From CAYXUW01 sp964468375 (lineage in GTDB: Bacteria > Planctomycetota > Phycisphaerae > Sedimentisphaerales > Anaerobacaceae), in assembly GCA_964468375.1 (NCBI GenBank), contig CAYXUW010000002.1:27333-91332 (forward strand): 64,000 nucleotides of DNA. The letters run 5' to 3'. Both the position numbers and the translations under genes were made by a program. Below the pieces are notes generated by a model that saw only the letters and a program-made list of their open reading frames with translations, searched no databases and was not told the DNA's origin. Within the stretch, counting starts at the first letter, position 1, and each line of letters opens with the position of its first letter. Shown piece after piece: positions 55,054 to 64,000 of the stretch.

Positions 55054-57567
55054 ATGGGTCATTTCCATCGAGCAAAGCTGGATAGGCGAACTATCATCCT
55101 CTTTCTGTCTCTTTGTTTTCTTTTCAATTCACAAATATTCGCCGAGTCGACTGTGCCGGAAAACGATTGTGGCTGCGGCGCAAATCAGGAAGTCCCGCTT
55201 AGCGGTTCTTCATACAGCAGGAAACTTATCAACCCTCAGGATATTACGAAAGTATTCGAGCAGGGAATCGAAAGGGTAAAAGTGAGTGTTAAATTGGAAG
55301 ATCAGAGAGAAACCAAATCATTTACCAAATGGCATTCAAGGCAATCGCTAAGCGAACTGCATAATAAAATCCGGGCAATTCAGGCACCTGTGTTATCTAA
55401 ACTTAGCGCCGATGAATTCAGATTGCGGCGCCGCTTCGAGAATCAGGCGGGCTTTTCCGGCGAAGTTACAGCAGAAGCACTGGAAAAACTCATCGACGAC
55501 CCCTGCGTGATATCAATCGAGCCGGTTTATGTTTTGGACAAACACCTTGCCCAGGGCATTCCGCTGATTAACGGAATGGTATATCGCTCGGTTTATAACG
55601 GGCAGGGCGTGGCCATTGCCGTCTGCGACACCGGAATTGACTATACCCATCCGAAACTTGGAAACGGGTCTTTTCCGAACAGCAAGGTCATCGGTGGGTA
55701 TGACTTCGGCGACGACGATGGCGACCCATCCCCCAAATGTACCAGTCCGCACGGAACCTGCTGTGCAGGTATTGCAGCGGGAGATACCGGTACCACGGGC
55801 GATTACATCGGAGGCGTTGCTCACGGAGCCAAACTGTATGCTTTGAAAGTTGAAAATGTTGCCGGCATTATATATAACGATAAGGTAATTGCGGCCTGGG
55901 ACTGGTGCGTAACTCACAAAAACGACGACCCTTGCAATCCTATTCTGGTAATCAGCACCAGCTTAGGAAGCGGCAGGTATTACAGCGCGTGTGATGGCTC
56001 GGAGTCCGCCTATGCCGATGCGGCAGATGACGCAGTGGCCGCCGGGATTACACTTCTGGTCTCTTCAGGTAATGACGGTTTTTGCGAATCAATGTCCAGC
56101 CCTGCCTGTATTAGCAACATCATTTCGGTGGGTGCCGTATATGATGCTGCTTTTGGAACCATCAGCACTTGCGTGGATGACGGCTCCTGCGCAACCCCCG
56201 GCGGCAGCTCAAGCTGTGATCCGGATGAGTTTTCTGCCATCCAAACCACAGCGGCAGATAAAGTCATAGTGTATTCCAACACCGCCTCTTTTTTAGATGT
56301 TCTCACACCTGCCCACAACGCTTACACCACGGACATCGCTGGTGCCTGCGGTTATTCGACCGGTGATTATTACAGTTCATTCGGAGGGACTTCGGCAGCT
56401 TGTCCTTACGCGGCGGGGGCCGTAGCGTGTTTGCAGTCCGCAGCCAAAGATTGCACAGGGAGTTATCTTACTCCTTCGGAGGTTAGAAGTATTTTGACCT
56501 CTACTGGCGATGACATAGCCGACGAGAAGGTTCCTGCTATAATAAAACCTCGTATTAATTTAGGTCAGGCCATCGATAGTGTGCTCAGCGGCTGTTTGCT
56601 TGATGCCCCTGTTCTTCACGCAGAGCCCAATATAACGCCGGGTTTGTGCAATCTGATTTCGTGGGATGCTGTGCCTGAGGCCGATGAATATTACGCTGAG
56701 TGTGCCGGCGACCCGTGTTTTTTAATTGTCGATGATAACAGCGGCTGGATAGCCGACACAAATTATGAATTTTGCGGATTAACTTCCAGAGAAACATACT
56801 GGTATAGGGCGAAGGCGGGTTCTGTCGAAACCGAGAGTGACTGGTCTAATATCGAATCTTCCCGGCAATGCGGAACACCGGGCGACTTCGAGCCGGATTG
56901 CGACGTGGATTGGACTGATTTGGCTCTCTTCGCGTCCCACTGGCTGGATACGGATTGTAATGATATTGCAGGCGACGAAACCGACTGGTGCTATGGCACC
57001 GACATTGACCAGGACAGCAATACTGTTTTTCATGACTTCGCTATGATGGCGAACGGCTGGTTCGAAGGCGTGCCCAAAGTTTTCTATGAGGATTTTAACA
57101 ACGGACTTCCTTCCGAGGGATGGGATTATTATTCGAGCAACAGCTACGGGAGAATACAGGTCGTTAACGGCCGGCTGCGAATGGACAGCACCAACAATAA
57201 CAGAACTGCACTTAATGAAGCTGTCCTGCACTTGAATTTACAAGGACAGAGTGATGTCGTTCTCTCCTTTTTTCAAGCTGAAGCGGTAAACAACGACGAA
57301 CCGCATTCACTGCCTGATATATTTACAGGCCATGAGAATGGCGACGGCGTTTCAGTAAGCAGCGACGGTGTTACCTGGTATACTGTGGTCAATGCAGATG
57401 AACTGGGTGTTGGTACCGACGGACAGATATTTAATGTAAATCTCGACGAGGCGGGGATTGCCTATACCAGTGATTTCAGGATAAAATTCCAGCAGTATGA
57501 CAACTTCCCCTGGTCAAGCGACGGACGGGAATTCGACAATATCGAAGTGATATTCTACGATGATTAA
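55054..57567 (+). CDS. Secreted S8 (subtilisin-like) serine peptidase with dockerin-like module
   Basis: 837-aa exported protease. The signal peptide is RRTIILFLSLCFLFNSQIFA. A propeptide-like region (~40-165) precedes the catalytic domain: Asp192 in AVCDTGIDYTHP, His233 in SPHGTCCAGIAAG and Ser447 in GGTSAACPYAAGAV (Ala follows where Met is usual). A fibronectin-like segment (~510-600) and a dockerin-like Asp-rich pair (GDFEPDCDVDWTDL ... DIDQDSNTVFHDF, ~610-672) follow, then a ~150-residue beta-rich C-terminal domain. The open frame starts at 54814, but those 80 residues look like a dispersed repeat; ATG at 55054 sits at the signal peptide with GGAG ten bases before. Confidence 0.88.
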   Translation: MGHFHRAKLDRRTIILFLSLCFLFNSQIFAESTVPENDCGCGANQEVPLSGSSYSRKLINPQDITKVFEQGIERVKVSVKLEDQRETKSFTKWHSRQSLSELHNKIRAIQAPVLSKLSADEFRLRRRFENQAGFSGEVTAEALEKLIDDPCVISIEPVYVLDKHLAQGIPLINGMVYRSVYNGQGVAIAVCDTGIDYTHPKLGNGSFPNSKVIGGYDFGDDDGDPSPKCTSPHGTCCAGIAAGDTGTTGDYIGGVAHGAKLYALKVENVAGIIYNDKVIAAWDWCVTHKNDDPCNPILVISTSLGSGRYYSACDGSESAYADAADDAVAAGITLLVSSGNDGFCESMSSPACISNIISVGAVYDAAFGTISTCVDDGSCATPGGSSSCDPDEFSAIQTTAADKVIVYSNTASFLDVLTPAHNAYTTDIAGACGYSTGDYYSSFGGTSAACPYAAGAVACLQSAAKDCTGSYLTPSEVRSILTSTGDDIADEKVPAIIKPRINLGQAIDSVLSGCLLDAPVLHAEPNITPGLCNLISWDAVPEADEYYAECAGDPCFLIVDDNSGWIADTNYEFCGLTSRETYWYRAKAGSVETESDWSNIESSRQCGTPGDFEPDCDVDWTDLALFASHWLDTDCNDIAGDETDWCYGTDIDQDSNTVFHDFAMMANGWFEGVPKVFYEDFNNGLPSEGWDYYSSNSYGRIQVVNGRLRMDSTNNNRTALNEAVLHLNLQGQSDVVLSFFQAEAVNNDEPHSLPDIFTGHENGDGVSVSSDGVTWYTVVNADELGVGTDGQIFNVNLDEAGIAYTSDFRIKFQQYDNFPWSSDGREFDNIEVIFYDD

Positions 57568-59999
57568 TCACCGATTTGCAGCTTGAGTCTGGAGACCGTT
57601 GGCTGATATGAGATTGTCGGGGACATATCCATCGAAAAGTTCTGCGTCGGCTGACTTGCCGATTCTTGGATTTCGGGCTTGGGCGCTAGGCCGCCCAGTG
57701 CGGTTGCCATATCACGAACAAGCTCGTTCGAGTCGTTCTCGGCAGTCCAGTCCAGAACACCGGTGAAATTATTGTTCTGGTTTTTAGCCAGAAGATAAAC
57801 AGCCATTAAACGAACCGGCCAGCGATTGTCATTTAAATTTTCCGAAAGTGCTTTTATCAGTTTGTAGTCCAGCGGCAAAAAGGTCATATCAGCCATAGTA
57901 TGCGTTTTCACAACCCAGTCGTTATCTGTGAGATTCTGAACCAACGCAGACTTGAGCGAGGCAGGCATCCAGTCGGCATACATAAATTTATAAAGCGGCT
58001 CACGGTTTGCCATCGCATGCTGTTCCATAAGAAGGCCGGTAAAGAGATGGGCGGTTTTAATCTTTTGGTTCTGCTGTCCTTCCGCCAGTGAAGCAAGTCG
58101 GTTTTGCAAGTATTTTCCGGTAAGCTCTATTCCGGGACGTTTTACGGTAACCTTGGCTGGTTCCAAATCACTTATACGGTTGGTTACTCGTCCCTGGTTA
58201 TCGGTTACAGGGTCGAGGTAAAGTGTGAATTCTATCTCAATAGATGCCTGCGGATATGTGAGCAGCGTTCGTCTAAGCTCCCCTGTAAGCAAACGAAGGG
58301 GGATAAAGAGATTCTGGCCGGGCTTGACAGGCATAGAAGGTCTGATCTTCATCGATACAAGATTTGGAAGCTTTTTATTAAGGTCACCGGTGAGGGCCGC
58401 ATCGACTCTGATGTTTCCGGTGAACAATCCATCATCGGAGACTAAGAGCGACTCGGAAGAGTTATTTGCTATTGTTGCGGTACCGCCGAATTCGCTATCG
58501 TAGGAAAACCCGATGCCGCGGGTATTTAGCTGGGCTGAAATAATCTTCTCGGGCTTAACGAATTCAGGGACGAGGTCTTGTCCATAGCCGCGTATTAATG
58601 CCGCCAGTATCATATCAGGGGGAATCGGCGGGCTGTACTCTTGGTCGTTCTGTTCAAGAATTTCTTTAGCGCGTTCGGCCGCCAGCGAGCCGGGGTCTTT
58701 GTCGATTGCCGAGGTTAGAGTTTCAACAGCTAACTCTTTCTGTCCTTCTTCGAGTTGAATCTGAGCTAAGGTTAAATCGGCGATTTGATTATGCTCACGG
58801 TCGGTGATGAGCTGCCCGGCCAAGTCCAATTGTTTGTTCATTGCAAGCGCGTAAGCTAAAACAGCATTCGCCATTACTGATTCACGTTCGTCGGAGTGAG
58901 CTTTATTAGCCCAATCAAGTGCTTTATTTGTGTCCGGCGAGACGAAACAATAAAACCAGGCAATAGATATATTGTCGATTTTTTCGGTTTCGCCTTGGGC
59001 GGATGCTGGTGCCTGATTTCTGATTTTTTCTTCGATAATCCTAAGTATCTGGTTTGCTTGTTTTGTATCGCCGATTTTTTCAGCTGCTTTTGCGGCGATA
59101 GCCTCAGCAGTAAGGTCAAATTGCCCGTTTTTGCGGAGCCGAGAGGCAATTTGCAGGCATTTGTGCTGATTTCGCCGGGAGTTGTAATTACTGAGCATCC
59201 AAGGAATATAAATAGATGACGGCAACTTCTTTGAGGGGTAAAGATAATCGAATAATTCTACAGAGTATTCATAAATGTCGGCGGCTGTCTGATAAAGCTG
59301 TATTTCTTCGGCGTGTTGTGCAAAAGCTAAGGCGGTCTCTAAATCGAGGGGATTTTCGCCTAAAGCCAGTCTCAGGTGTTCAAGGTATATCGGCGGCGTT
59401 ACCCTTTCGGGAGCAACCTCAACGAGCGTTTCAAAGGCGAGCTTATTGTATCTATTTTTATTAAGAGCCCGTATGAGATAATTTTGAGCAGCTTCGTAGT
59501 CAGCTTTTTCAGTAGCCAACAATCCGAGCAGGGTAATTACCTCGGAATCAAAACAGTCGTTTCTGCCTCCTAAATCCTTTAACAAATCTTCGAGAAACTG
59601 CTCTCTCTGCTCACGAGAGTTCAACCGCTGGAGCAGATACTGAACCGCTTTTCGAGCCGGCTCAAAATCTGAGGATTTATCGAGGTAGTCCGCAAGTGAA
59701 TCGGTCACCAGCCCGTAGTAATCGCGGTTAGGATGTTGCGTGGCGAGTTCTATCAATAAGGAGTAAACGTAGTTAGCTTCTGTGTCCAGATTTCTTGCGG
59801 TCTTTAAGAAAACAATCGCCTGCTCAGATTCTTGCTTGCTTATATTCTCAGATTGAGCCAGATCATAAGCTATTTCGTAGAATCTTTTGGCAGCGGAGGG
59901 CGAAAACAGCTGTTCGGTATCTGAAGAGGCCTGAGCCCAAGCTGAGGATGCCCAGAAGAAAAATATTAATAGAACTAAAAAAAGCCAATTCTTTAGCAT
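57564..59999 (-). CDS. Secreted or periplasmic TPR-containing protein with C-terminal HEAT-like region
   Basis: 811 aa, function unknown. The N-terminus NWLFLVLLIFFFWASSAWAQA is a signal peptide with an A-x-A cleavage site. Residues ~30-450 contain recurrent ~34-residue helical units (ALGENPLDLETALAFAQHAEE; ALDWANKAHSDERESVMANAVLAYALA; LTSAIDKDPGSLAAERAKEIL) typical of TPRs. A beta-rich middle (~480-640, SIEIEFTLYLDPVTDNQGRV) and a helical end with HEAT-like units (NDNRWPVRLMAVYLLAKNQNN; SNELVRDMATALGGLAPKP) follow. Its stop overlaps the protease stop by four bases, tail to tail. It may be a cell-envelope scaffold. Confidence 0.75.
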   Translation of the reverse strand: MLKNWLFLVLLIFFFWASSAWAQASSDTEQLFSPSAAKRFYEIAYDLAQSENISKQESEQAIVFLKTARNLDTEANYVYSLLIELATQHPNRDYYGLVTDSLADYLDKSSDFEPARKAVQYLLQRLNSREQREQFLEDLLKDLGGRNDCFDSEVITLLGLLATEKADYEAAQNYLIRALNKNRYNKLAFETLVEVAPERVTPPIYLEHLRLALGENPLDLETALAFAQHAEEIQLYQTAADIYEYSVELFDYLYPSKKLPSSIYIPWMLSNYNSRRNQHKCLQIASRLRKNGQFDLTAEAIAAKAAEKIGDTKQANQILRIIEEKIRNQAPASAQGETEKIDNISIAWFYCFVSPDTNKALDWANKAHSDERESVMANAVLAYALAMNKQLDLAGQLITDREHNQIADLTLAQIQLEEGQKELAVETLTSAIDKDPGSLAAERAKEILEQNDQEYSPPIPPDMILAALIRGYGQDLVPEFVKPEKIISAQLNTRGIGFSYDSEFGGTATIANNSSESLLVSDDGLFTGNIRVDAALTGDLNKKLPNLVSMKIRPSMPVKPGQNLFIPLRLLTGELRRTLLTYPQASIEIEFTLYLDPVTDNQGRVTNRISDLEPAKVTVKRPGIELTGKYLQNRLASLAEGQQNQKIKTAHLFTGLLMEQHAMANREPLYKFMYADWMPASLKSALVQNLTDNDWVVKTHTMADMTFLPLDYKLIKALSENLNDNRWPVRLMAVYLLAKNQNNNFTGVLDWTAENDSNELVRDMATALGGLAPKPEIQESASQPTQNFSMDMSPTISYQPTVSRLKLQIGD

Positions 60000-60222
60000 T
60001 TAACCTACAATCTCCGTAAGGCGAATCACCATAATAGTCCTTAAAGACCCTCAAAATGGGGATCCCACCTAAAAACGTTCCTATAATTAATATTTCGGGT
60101 GATTACCCCGTTTGCTTTAGGCAATTAAGATGTCTTAATAGAGGTATTTTAGCCCAATAAGCTGCTTTTTGTGAACAATAATGTATGTGCTAAACCTGTA
60201 TGTTCCAATATGCGGCCAACAG
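60000..60222. other. Intergenic region, no gene
   Basis: Between the TPR-protein start and the murJ stop, both on the minus strand. It contains a short CGGGGTAATCACCCG pairing element and a GGGATCCC palindrome, but no convincing terminator or promoter and no open frame with a ribosome-binding site. Confidence 0.4.
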
Positions 60223-61776
60223 TTAAGTTCGCATCAGATTAATATGCAGGAGTTTCGCCGTCAGCAGAAACACCACTCCCGCCACCGGGATAACGAGCAA
60301 CAGCTTGAAGATATCGGCGTAGTTTCTCGACAGCCACAGCATAGCAATAATTGTAGCAGACATACAGAGTGTGGCAACAAGTGTTTTTATGAACGTTTCG
60401 ATTAGGCCGTCCAACAGCAATGAGCCGAGTCGCCGCCTAAGAACCATAACGAGAATAGTGACCTGCAAATATGAACACAACGCCGTTGAGGCAGCTAATC
60501 CGCCTGTTCCGAAAAGCCATATTAGACTAAGGTTCAAAATAATATTTACAATAACTGCTATTAGCGCGCTTGTCATCGGCGTGGAAGAGTCCTGCATAGA
60601 GTAAAATGCACGTGCGAGAACCTGTTGAGAGAAATAGCCGCATAGTCCAAGTGCATAAAAAAGCAATGTCCAGGAGACCATAGTAGTATCGGCGGCAGTA
60701 AATTGACCATGCTGAAAGGCCAGCGAGATTAACGGTCTGGCTATTGCTATAAGTCCAACTGTTGCGGGTATTGCGACAAAAAAGCTGGTGCGGAGACCTT
60801 GTGAGACAGTTTTGCCTAATCCTGCGAAATCTTTCTTTGCCGACAAGGAACTCATCACCGGGAAAATTGCCGTTGCTAATGATATGCCGAATATGCCTAG
60901 GGGTAATTGATATAGCCGCTGAGCGTAATAAAGGTGCGATACCGAGCCGCGCTGAAGAGGGTATGCAATTTTGTGCTGGAACAGGACGAAAAACGTTCCT
61001 TTCTCGACCGAGCCGGAGAACCACCAGGCGATTAGGTCGTCGACCAAAGTGTTTATCTGCGTTACCGTAAGGCCTATTATCATCGGCCCCATCAATATAA
61101 GGATTTTTCTAAATGCCTGGGAGTGTGTTCTCCAGGCAGGTCTTATTGATACTTTGCTGGCCCGTAGCGGCGGAATTTGTATTGCTATTTGCACAATGCC
61201 GGCGAGCAGAACTGCAGCAGCCACGTAAAAGAGCTGTTCTCTGGCCTGTATTTTAAAAACCCAGCCAGTCAGGAGAATACTGCTAATGATGAATACATTT
61301 AGTATTATCGGTGCGGCAGCCGGTGCGGCAAAGTGTCTGTGCACATTGAGAACCCCTGCCAGTATGGCCACTGTGCAGACTAACAGCATATAGGGCAGCA
61401 TAATGGAGGTCAGAGATAAAACCAGCCGGGTCTCGTCGGTTTCGCTGAAAAATTTATAATAGCTCCAGATAAGTATCTGGCCAATCAGGATTATTGCAGC
61501 CAACAAGACAAATAAAACAGTTACCACGGTATTGACCAGGTGTTTTGCCTGTCCTTGATCTATATGAAGTTGCTCGCTGTATACAGGAATAAAAGAAGCC
61601 GAAGCGGCGCCCTCGCCGAACAATCTTCTGGCGAGATTAGGTATTTTGAAGGCGATAGTCCAGGCGTCCAGCAGGGCGTTGGCCCCGAAAAAATGGCTGT
61701 ATGCCATATCCCGAACGAATCCGAATACTCTGCTGACTGCTGTAAGAAATGCGATTTGTCTAAATCCTTTTATCAT
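60223..61776 (-). CDS. murJ: Lipid II flippase MurJ (MviN family)
   Basis: 517-aa polytopic protein with ~14 hydrophobic segments, needed to move lipid II across the membrane for peptidoglycan synthesis. The start FLTAVSRVFGFVRDMAYSHFFGANALLDAW is the MurJ signature with its conserved Arg residues. FGEGAASASFIPVYSE, QINTLVDDLIAWW and LPLGIFGISLATAIFPVMS also match closely. It lies 22 bases downstream of rodA on the same strand, an apparent cell-wall pair. The resemblance to Wzx is at fold level only, so it is not assigned to the glycan locus. Confidence 0.95.
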   Translation of the reverse strand: MIKGFRQIAFLTAVSRVFGFVRDMAYSHFFGANALLDAWTIAFKIPNLARRLFGEGAASASFIPVYSEQLHIDQGQAKHLVNTVVTVLFVLLAAIILIGQILIWSYYKFFSETDETRLVLSLTSIMLPYMLLVCTVAILAGVLNVHRHFAAPAAAPIILNVFIISSILLTGWVFKIQAREQLFYVAAAVLLAGIVQIAIQIPPLRASKVSIRPAWRTHSQAFRKILILMGPMIIGLTVTQINTLVDDLIAWWFSGSVEKGTFFVLFQHKIAYPLQRGSVSHLYYAQRLYQLPLGIFGISLATAIFPVMSSLSAKKDFAGLGKTVSQGLRTSFFVAIPATVGLIAIARPLISLAFQHGQFTAADTTMVSWTLLFYALGLCGYFSQQVLARAFYSMQDSSTPMTSALIAVIVNIILNLSLIWLFGTGGLAASTALCSYLQVTILVMVLRRRLGSLLLDGLIETFIKTLVATLCMSATIIAMLWLSRNYADIFKLLLVIPVAGVVFLLTAKLLHINLMRT

Positions 61777-61798
61777 TTTTCGTATGTATTCCGTTTCT

Positions 61799-63040
61799 TT
61801 ACGCTTTCCTTGCGACGCTGAAAGGCCAGCACCTTCCGACGTTATTTAATAATCCCACAGCAATCATACTGACCAGCAGACTCGAGCCGCCGTAGCTTAC
61901 CAACGGCAAAGTCAAACCGGTGATTGGCATCAGTCCTATGGCCATTCCCACATTGACGATAACCTCAACCGCAAACATTGCCACGATACCGACCACGAGC
62001 AATCTGCCGAACGGGTCGGTATTGTGCTCTGCAATTTCAACGGCGCAGATGATAATAATTCCATAAAGCCCCAACAGGCCCAAAGAACCCCAAATCCCCC
62101 ATTGGTGGGCAATTACGGCAAATATAAAGTCATTGTGCCTATGCGCGAGAAAGTCGTATTTTATAAACGGCCCCTGTCTAAAGCCGTATCCTTTTGCTCC
62201 GCCGGAGGCAACCGCAAATTTGGAACGGGTTAAATGATAGCCCCAATCGTTCTCCCACTGGGTTTCGCTGAATTTCCCGCCGACTAAAATTTTGCTGAAA
62301 GTCGGATATTTCTTCGCTTTTTCCCGAATCCACTCGTTTTGCAGAAGTACGCTGCTTATTCTGGTTCTTTGATAGGGTCTAATTTGCTGCCACAGCAGAG
62401 GACTGACCAGCAGGGCCATTAGAATCACAATCAGCAGATGCTTGACCTTTGCACCTGCGACGAACAGCATTGTGAATAAAATCGGCATCATTAAGAAAAC
62501 CGTCCCCAAATCCGGTTCAAGCAGAATCAAAATTATAGGCAGCAATGTCAGAACGAAGGGCCCGATTAGCGCGCTGAAGTTTCTATAATTGCTGCGGTAT
62601 CTGAGATACCACGCAAGGGCAATGATATAAGCCAGTTTGCAAAATTCGGACGGCTGGACCTGTATAAAGGCGGAGGATGTTCCGATTCTTAACCATCGCC
62701 GGGCGTTATTAATGACGGGGACGAAGGGGATATCCACTAACTTATCGAGTAGCAGGAGACTTAGAATTATCAGCACAAGGGCATATATCCAGCCGCTTGC
62801 GGCCCCTAATCGCCGGTAGTTGATGAAGTTGGCTGCGATGAAGCCGAATGCCCCTATGACGGCGAATACAACCTGCTTTTTCCAGAGATTGCTCAAATCG
62901 CCGGTCTGGCTGACTGGGTTGGATTCTGTGGGGTGGCCGACTGAGTATATGGTTGCTATCCCAATCGCAAGCAAGGCGAAAACGGCCACTAACAGCGTTA
63001 GTCTCACGGCCATAAGCCGGCCTTTTATAAACTTATACAT
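61799..63040 (-). CDS. rodA: Rod-shape-determining SEDS glycosyltransferase RodA
   Basis: 413-aa polytopic peptidoglycan polymerase of the SEDS family, with ~10 membrane helices. VINNARRWLRIG, FIQVQPSEFCKLAYIIALAWYL, LLEPDLGTVFLMM and GLTLPLVSYGGSSLL are diagnostic; the long external loop around residues 225-290 (YQRTRISSVL ... HRHNDFIFAVIAHQWG) includes the conserved D-F-I-F-A segment. The ATG is at 63040. The usual upstream partner (a class B PBP) and mreBCD are not within the window. Confidence 0.94.
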   Translation of the reverse strand: MYKFIKGRLMAVRLTLLVAVFALLAIGIATIYSVGHPTESNPVSQTGDLSNLWKKQVVFAVIGAFGFIAANFINYRRLGAASGWIYALVLIILSLLLLDKLVDIPFVPVINNARRWLRIGTSSAFIQVQPSEFCKLAYIIALAWYLRYRSNYRNFSALIGPFVLTLLPIILILLEPDLGTVFLMMPILFTMLFVAGAKVKHLLIVILMALLVSPLLWQQIRPYQRTRISSVLLQNEWIREKAKKYPTFSKILVGGKFSETQWENDWGYHLTRSKFAVASGGAKGYGFRQGPFIKYDFLAHRHNDFIFAVIAHQWGIWGSLGLLGLYGIIIICAVEIAEHNTDPFGRLLVVGIVAMFAVEVIVNVGMAIGLMPITGLTLPLVSYGGSSLLVSMIAVGLLNNVGRCWPFSVARKA

Positions 63041-63288
63041 AACGGAAAAATAACAAAAGTGAGCGAAAAAAGCAAAATGAGAGGTAAAATCGCAAAAAAT
63101 TATTTTTCGGCGAAATTTGGGGCCGAACCCCCCCGGAATGCGGAAAGGGGCTATCGGCCGAAAATGACGAGTAAAGGGGGCATTTATTGCCTTATTTTTG
63201 CGGTTTTACCCCAAAATTTTCTGATTTTTTCGTATTTTTTTCTTGATTTATTAGGGGGCTTGTGATATCCTACAATCAACCTTCACAT

Positions 63289-63327
63289 GTGTTAAGTAAC
63301 ACTGTGCTAAGTCATTTAGCATATAAT
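63289..63327 (+). promoter_or_regulatory. Two adjacent inverted repeats and a TATAAT (promoter with candidate operators)
   Basis: GTGTT-AAGT-AACAC (63289-63302) and TGCTAA-GTCAT-TTAGCA (63305-63321) sit back to back and end right at a perfect TATAAT (63322-63327). The -35 position is occupied by the repeats and has no TTGACA-like sequence, which would suit an activator-dependent promoter. The predicted start is near 63334. The remainder of the 63041-63288 gap holds no gene. Confidence 0.35.
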
Positions 63328-63330
63328 TTT

Positions 63331-63512
63331 CGCCTGAACAGGCGAGAAAGGAGGAGACAGGGGAGTAGAGAACAAGTTCGGCGGCTCCTGCCAGCCGAAG
63401 TGTTGCATCCAAATAATAAACAACTATATAGTTTTAGGTTAGGTATTATAAGGAAACCAAGATATCGCGGAGTGCGTTGCTCTGCGGTGAGAAGAAGAAA
63501 GGAAGGTGTGTT
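63331..63512 (+). ncRNA. Structured 5' leader of the last gene
   Basis: About 180 untranslated bases with three foldable hairpins: CGCCT-GAAC-AGGCG (63331-63344); a long one, TTCGGC-GGC-tcct-GCC-a-GCCGAA (63377-63399), whose stem can extend with AACA/TGTT; and CGCGGAG/CTCTGCG (63466-63486, one G-U pair). A ribosome-binding-like AGGAGGAG at ~63349-63356 is not followed by a start codon. It matches no riboswitch class I recognise. Confidence 0.3.
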
Positions 63513-64000
63513 ATGAGGAAAATTGTTCTATTAATAACTGTGCTGCTTATGGCAGCGCCGGCGATGGCGGCGTCGACTGTTGTCGTTACCGCAACCGATG
63601 ATGATGTGAATTGCGTTACCATCTCGTATGCGAGCGACACAAACCTGATTAGGGCGTTCGGTTTGGCCATCGAGGTTAATGATGCCAACATCGTAAAGGT
63701 AGATTCTGCGGATCCGTGTTACAGGATTTACCCGGGTCAAATCATAATTGACGGCGGTGAGATTACCGACTACAATTTGCCTTACCCGGAGGGTGACCTC
63801 GGCGACGCCAATCTCGCCATTGAGATGGGTTCGCTTTACACTACGGACTCTAATTATGCCGGCGACCCGAACGCGGGTTACGATATGATTCCGGAATTGA
63901 CCGGAATTCTGCTGAAGTTCTATGTTGACGGTGATTGCACCTACAATGTTACCGAAGACTCACTTACCGGCGGCGTTGTGATGGAAGACCCGTGTGAGCC
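63513..64000 (+). CDS. Secreted protein, 5' part only (runs off the window)
   Basis: At least 162 residues, continuing past the end. MRKIVLLITVLLMAAPAMAAS is a clean signal peptide; mature sequence begins near STVVVTAT. The Asp/Gly/Tyr-rich body (LIRAFGLAIEVNDANI; YPEGDLGDANLAIEMGSLYT; LTGILLKFYVDGDCTYNV) resembles cohesin-like beta-sandwich proteins that in Phycisphaerae usually end in dockerin repeats. GGAAGG lies about ten bases before the ATG at 63513. The family cannot be fixed without the missing part. Confidence 0.7.
   Translation, partial: MRKIVLLITVLLMAAPAMAASTVVVTATDDDVNCVTISYASDTNLIRAFGLAIEVNDANIVKVDSADPCYRIYPGQIIIDGGEITDYNLPYPEGDLGDANLAIEMGSLYTTDSNYAGDPNAGYDMIPELTGILLKFYVDGDCTYNVTEDSLTGGVVMEDPCE

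Noticed and set aside
60223..61776. Wzx-type O-antigen flippase
   Set aside because: N-terminal Arg-rich signature and pairing with rodA are those of MurJ; the glycan locus has its own ABC exporter.
63331..63512. Cyclic-di-GMP or other known riboswitch in the last leader
   Set aside because: Conserved core bases of the classes I know are absent, although hairpins are present.

Overview
The window looks like a chromosomal segment of a planctomycete, most likely a Phycisphaerae or Sedimentisphaerales-type bacterium. Three secreted proteins fit this. Two carry Asp-rich, dockerin-like C-terminal modules of the kind common in that class (GD-x-N-x-D-C ... W-L), and a third, cut by the window edge, has a signal peptide and cohesin-like composition. 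The taxonomic call is an inference from these modules and from the gene content. No rRNA or other phylogenetic marker is present apart from clpB, rodA and murJ.

Layout. 0-1.6 kb: a secreted two-lobed aspartic-protease-like protein with a C-terminal dockerin. 1.69 kb: tRNA-Arg(CCG). 2.0-40.2 kb, all on +: a very large surface-polysaccharide locus. It opens with a fused ATP sulfurylase/APS kinase (PAPS supply) and a Wzm/Wzt-type ABC exporter. Next is an sps/neu-like nonulosonic-acid block (cytidylyltransferase, Gfo/Idh oxidoreductase, DegT aminotransferase, SDR epimerase, GNAT acetyltransferase, NeuB-type synthase), then asparagine synthetase, a KpsF/KdsD isomerase, a PAPS sulfotransferase, a KpsC/S-like protein and a B12-binding radical SAM enzyme. 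After that come a hisH/hisF/WbpG-type amidotransferase trio and a long run of glycosyltransferases and methyltransferases, interrupted by a nitroreductase and a helical protein of unknown function. 40.2-45.3 kb: a GT39/ArnT-like membrane glycosyltransferase (-), an MsbA-type ABC exporter with a PDZ-like domain in its first external loop (+), and lhgO (+). 45.3-51.5 kb, all on -: a polyprenyl-phosphate sugar-1-phosphate transferase, then rmlA, rmlC, rmlD, rmlB, a glycosyltransferase and a methyltransferase, tightly packed or overlapping (dTDP-L-rhamnose supply). 51.6-64 kb: clpB (-), a 0.9 kb gene-free stretch with repeats, a secreted subtilisin-like protease with an internal dockerin-like module (+), a secreted TPR/HEAT-like protein (-), murJ and rodA (-), and the start of a secreted protein behind a structured leader (+).

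How it fits together (inference). WcaJ-like transferase would start a glycan on undecaprenyl phosphate, the RmlABCD enzymes would provide rhamnose, and the sps-like block a nonulosonic-acid-type sugar. The HisH/HisF/WbpG trio would add an acetamidino group. About a dozen glycosyltransferases would build the chain and nine methyltransferases plus one sulfotransferase would decorate it. Wzm/Wzt, whose ATPase has the C-terminal chain-recognition domain, would export it. No Wzy polymerase or dedicated Wzx flippase was seen, which agrees with ABC-type export. By eye, the 15-38 kb part is more AT-rich than the 40-64 kb part, as usual for accessory polysaccharide loci. No CRISPR array, transposase or integrase was seen.
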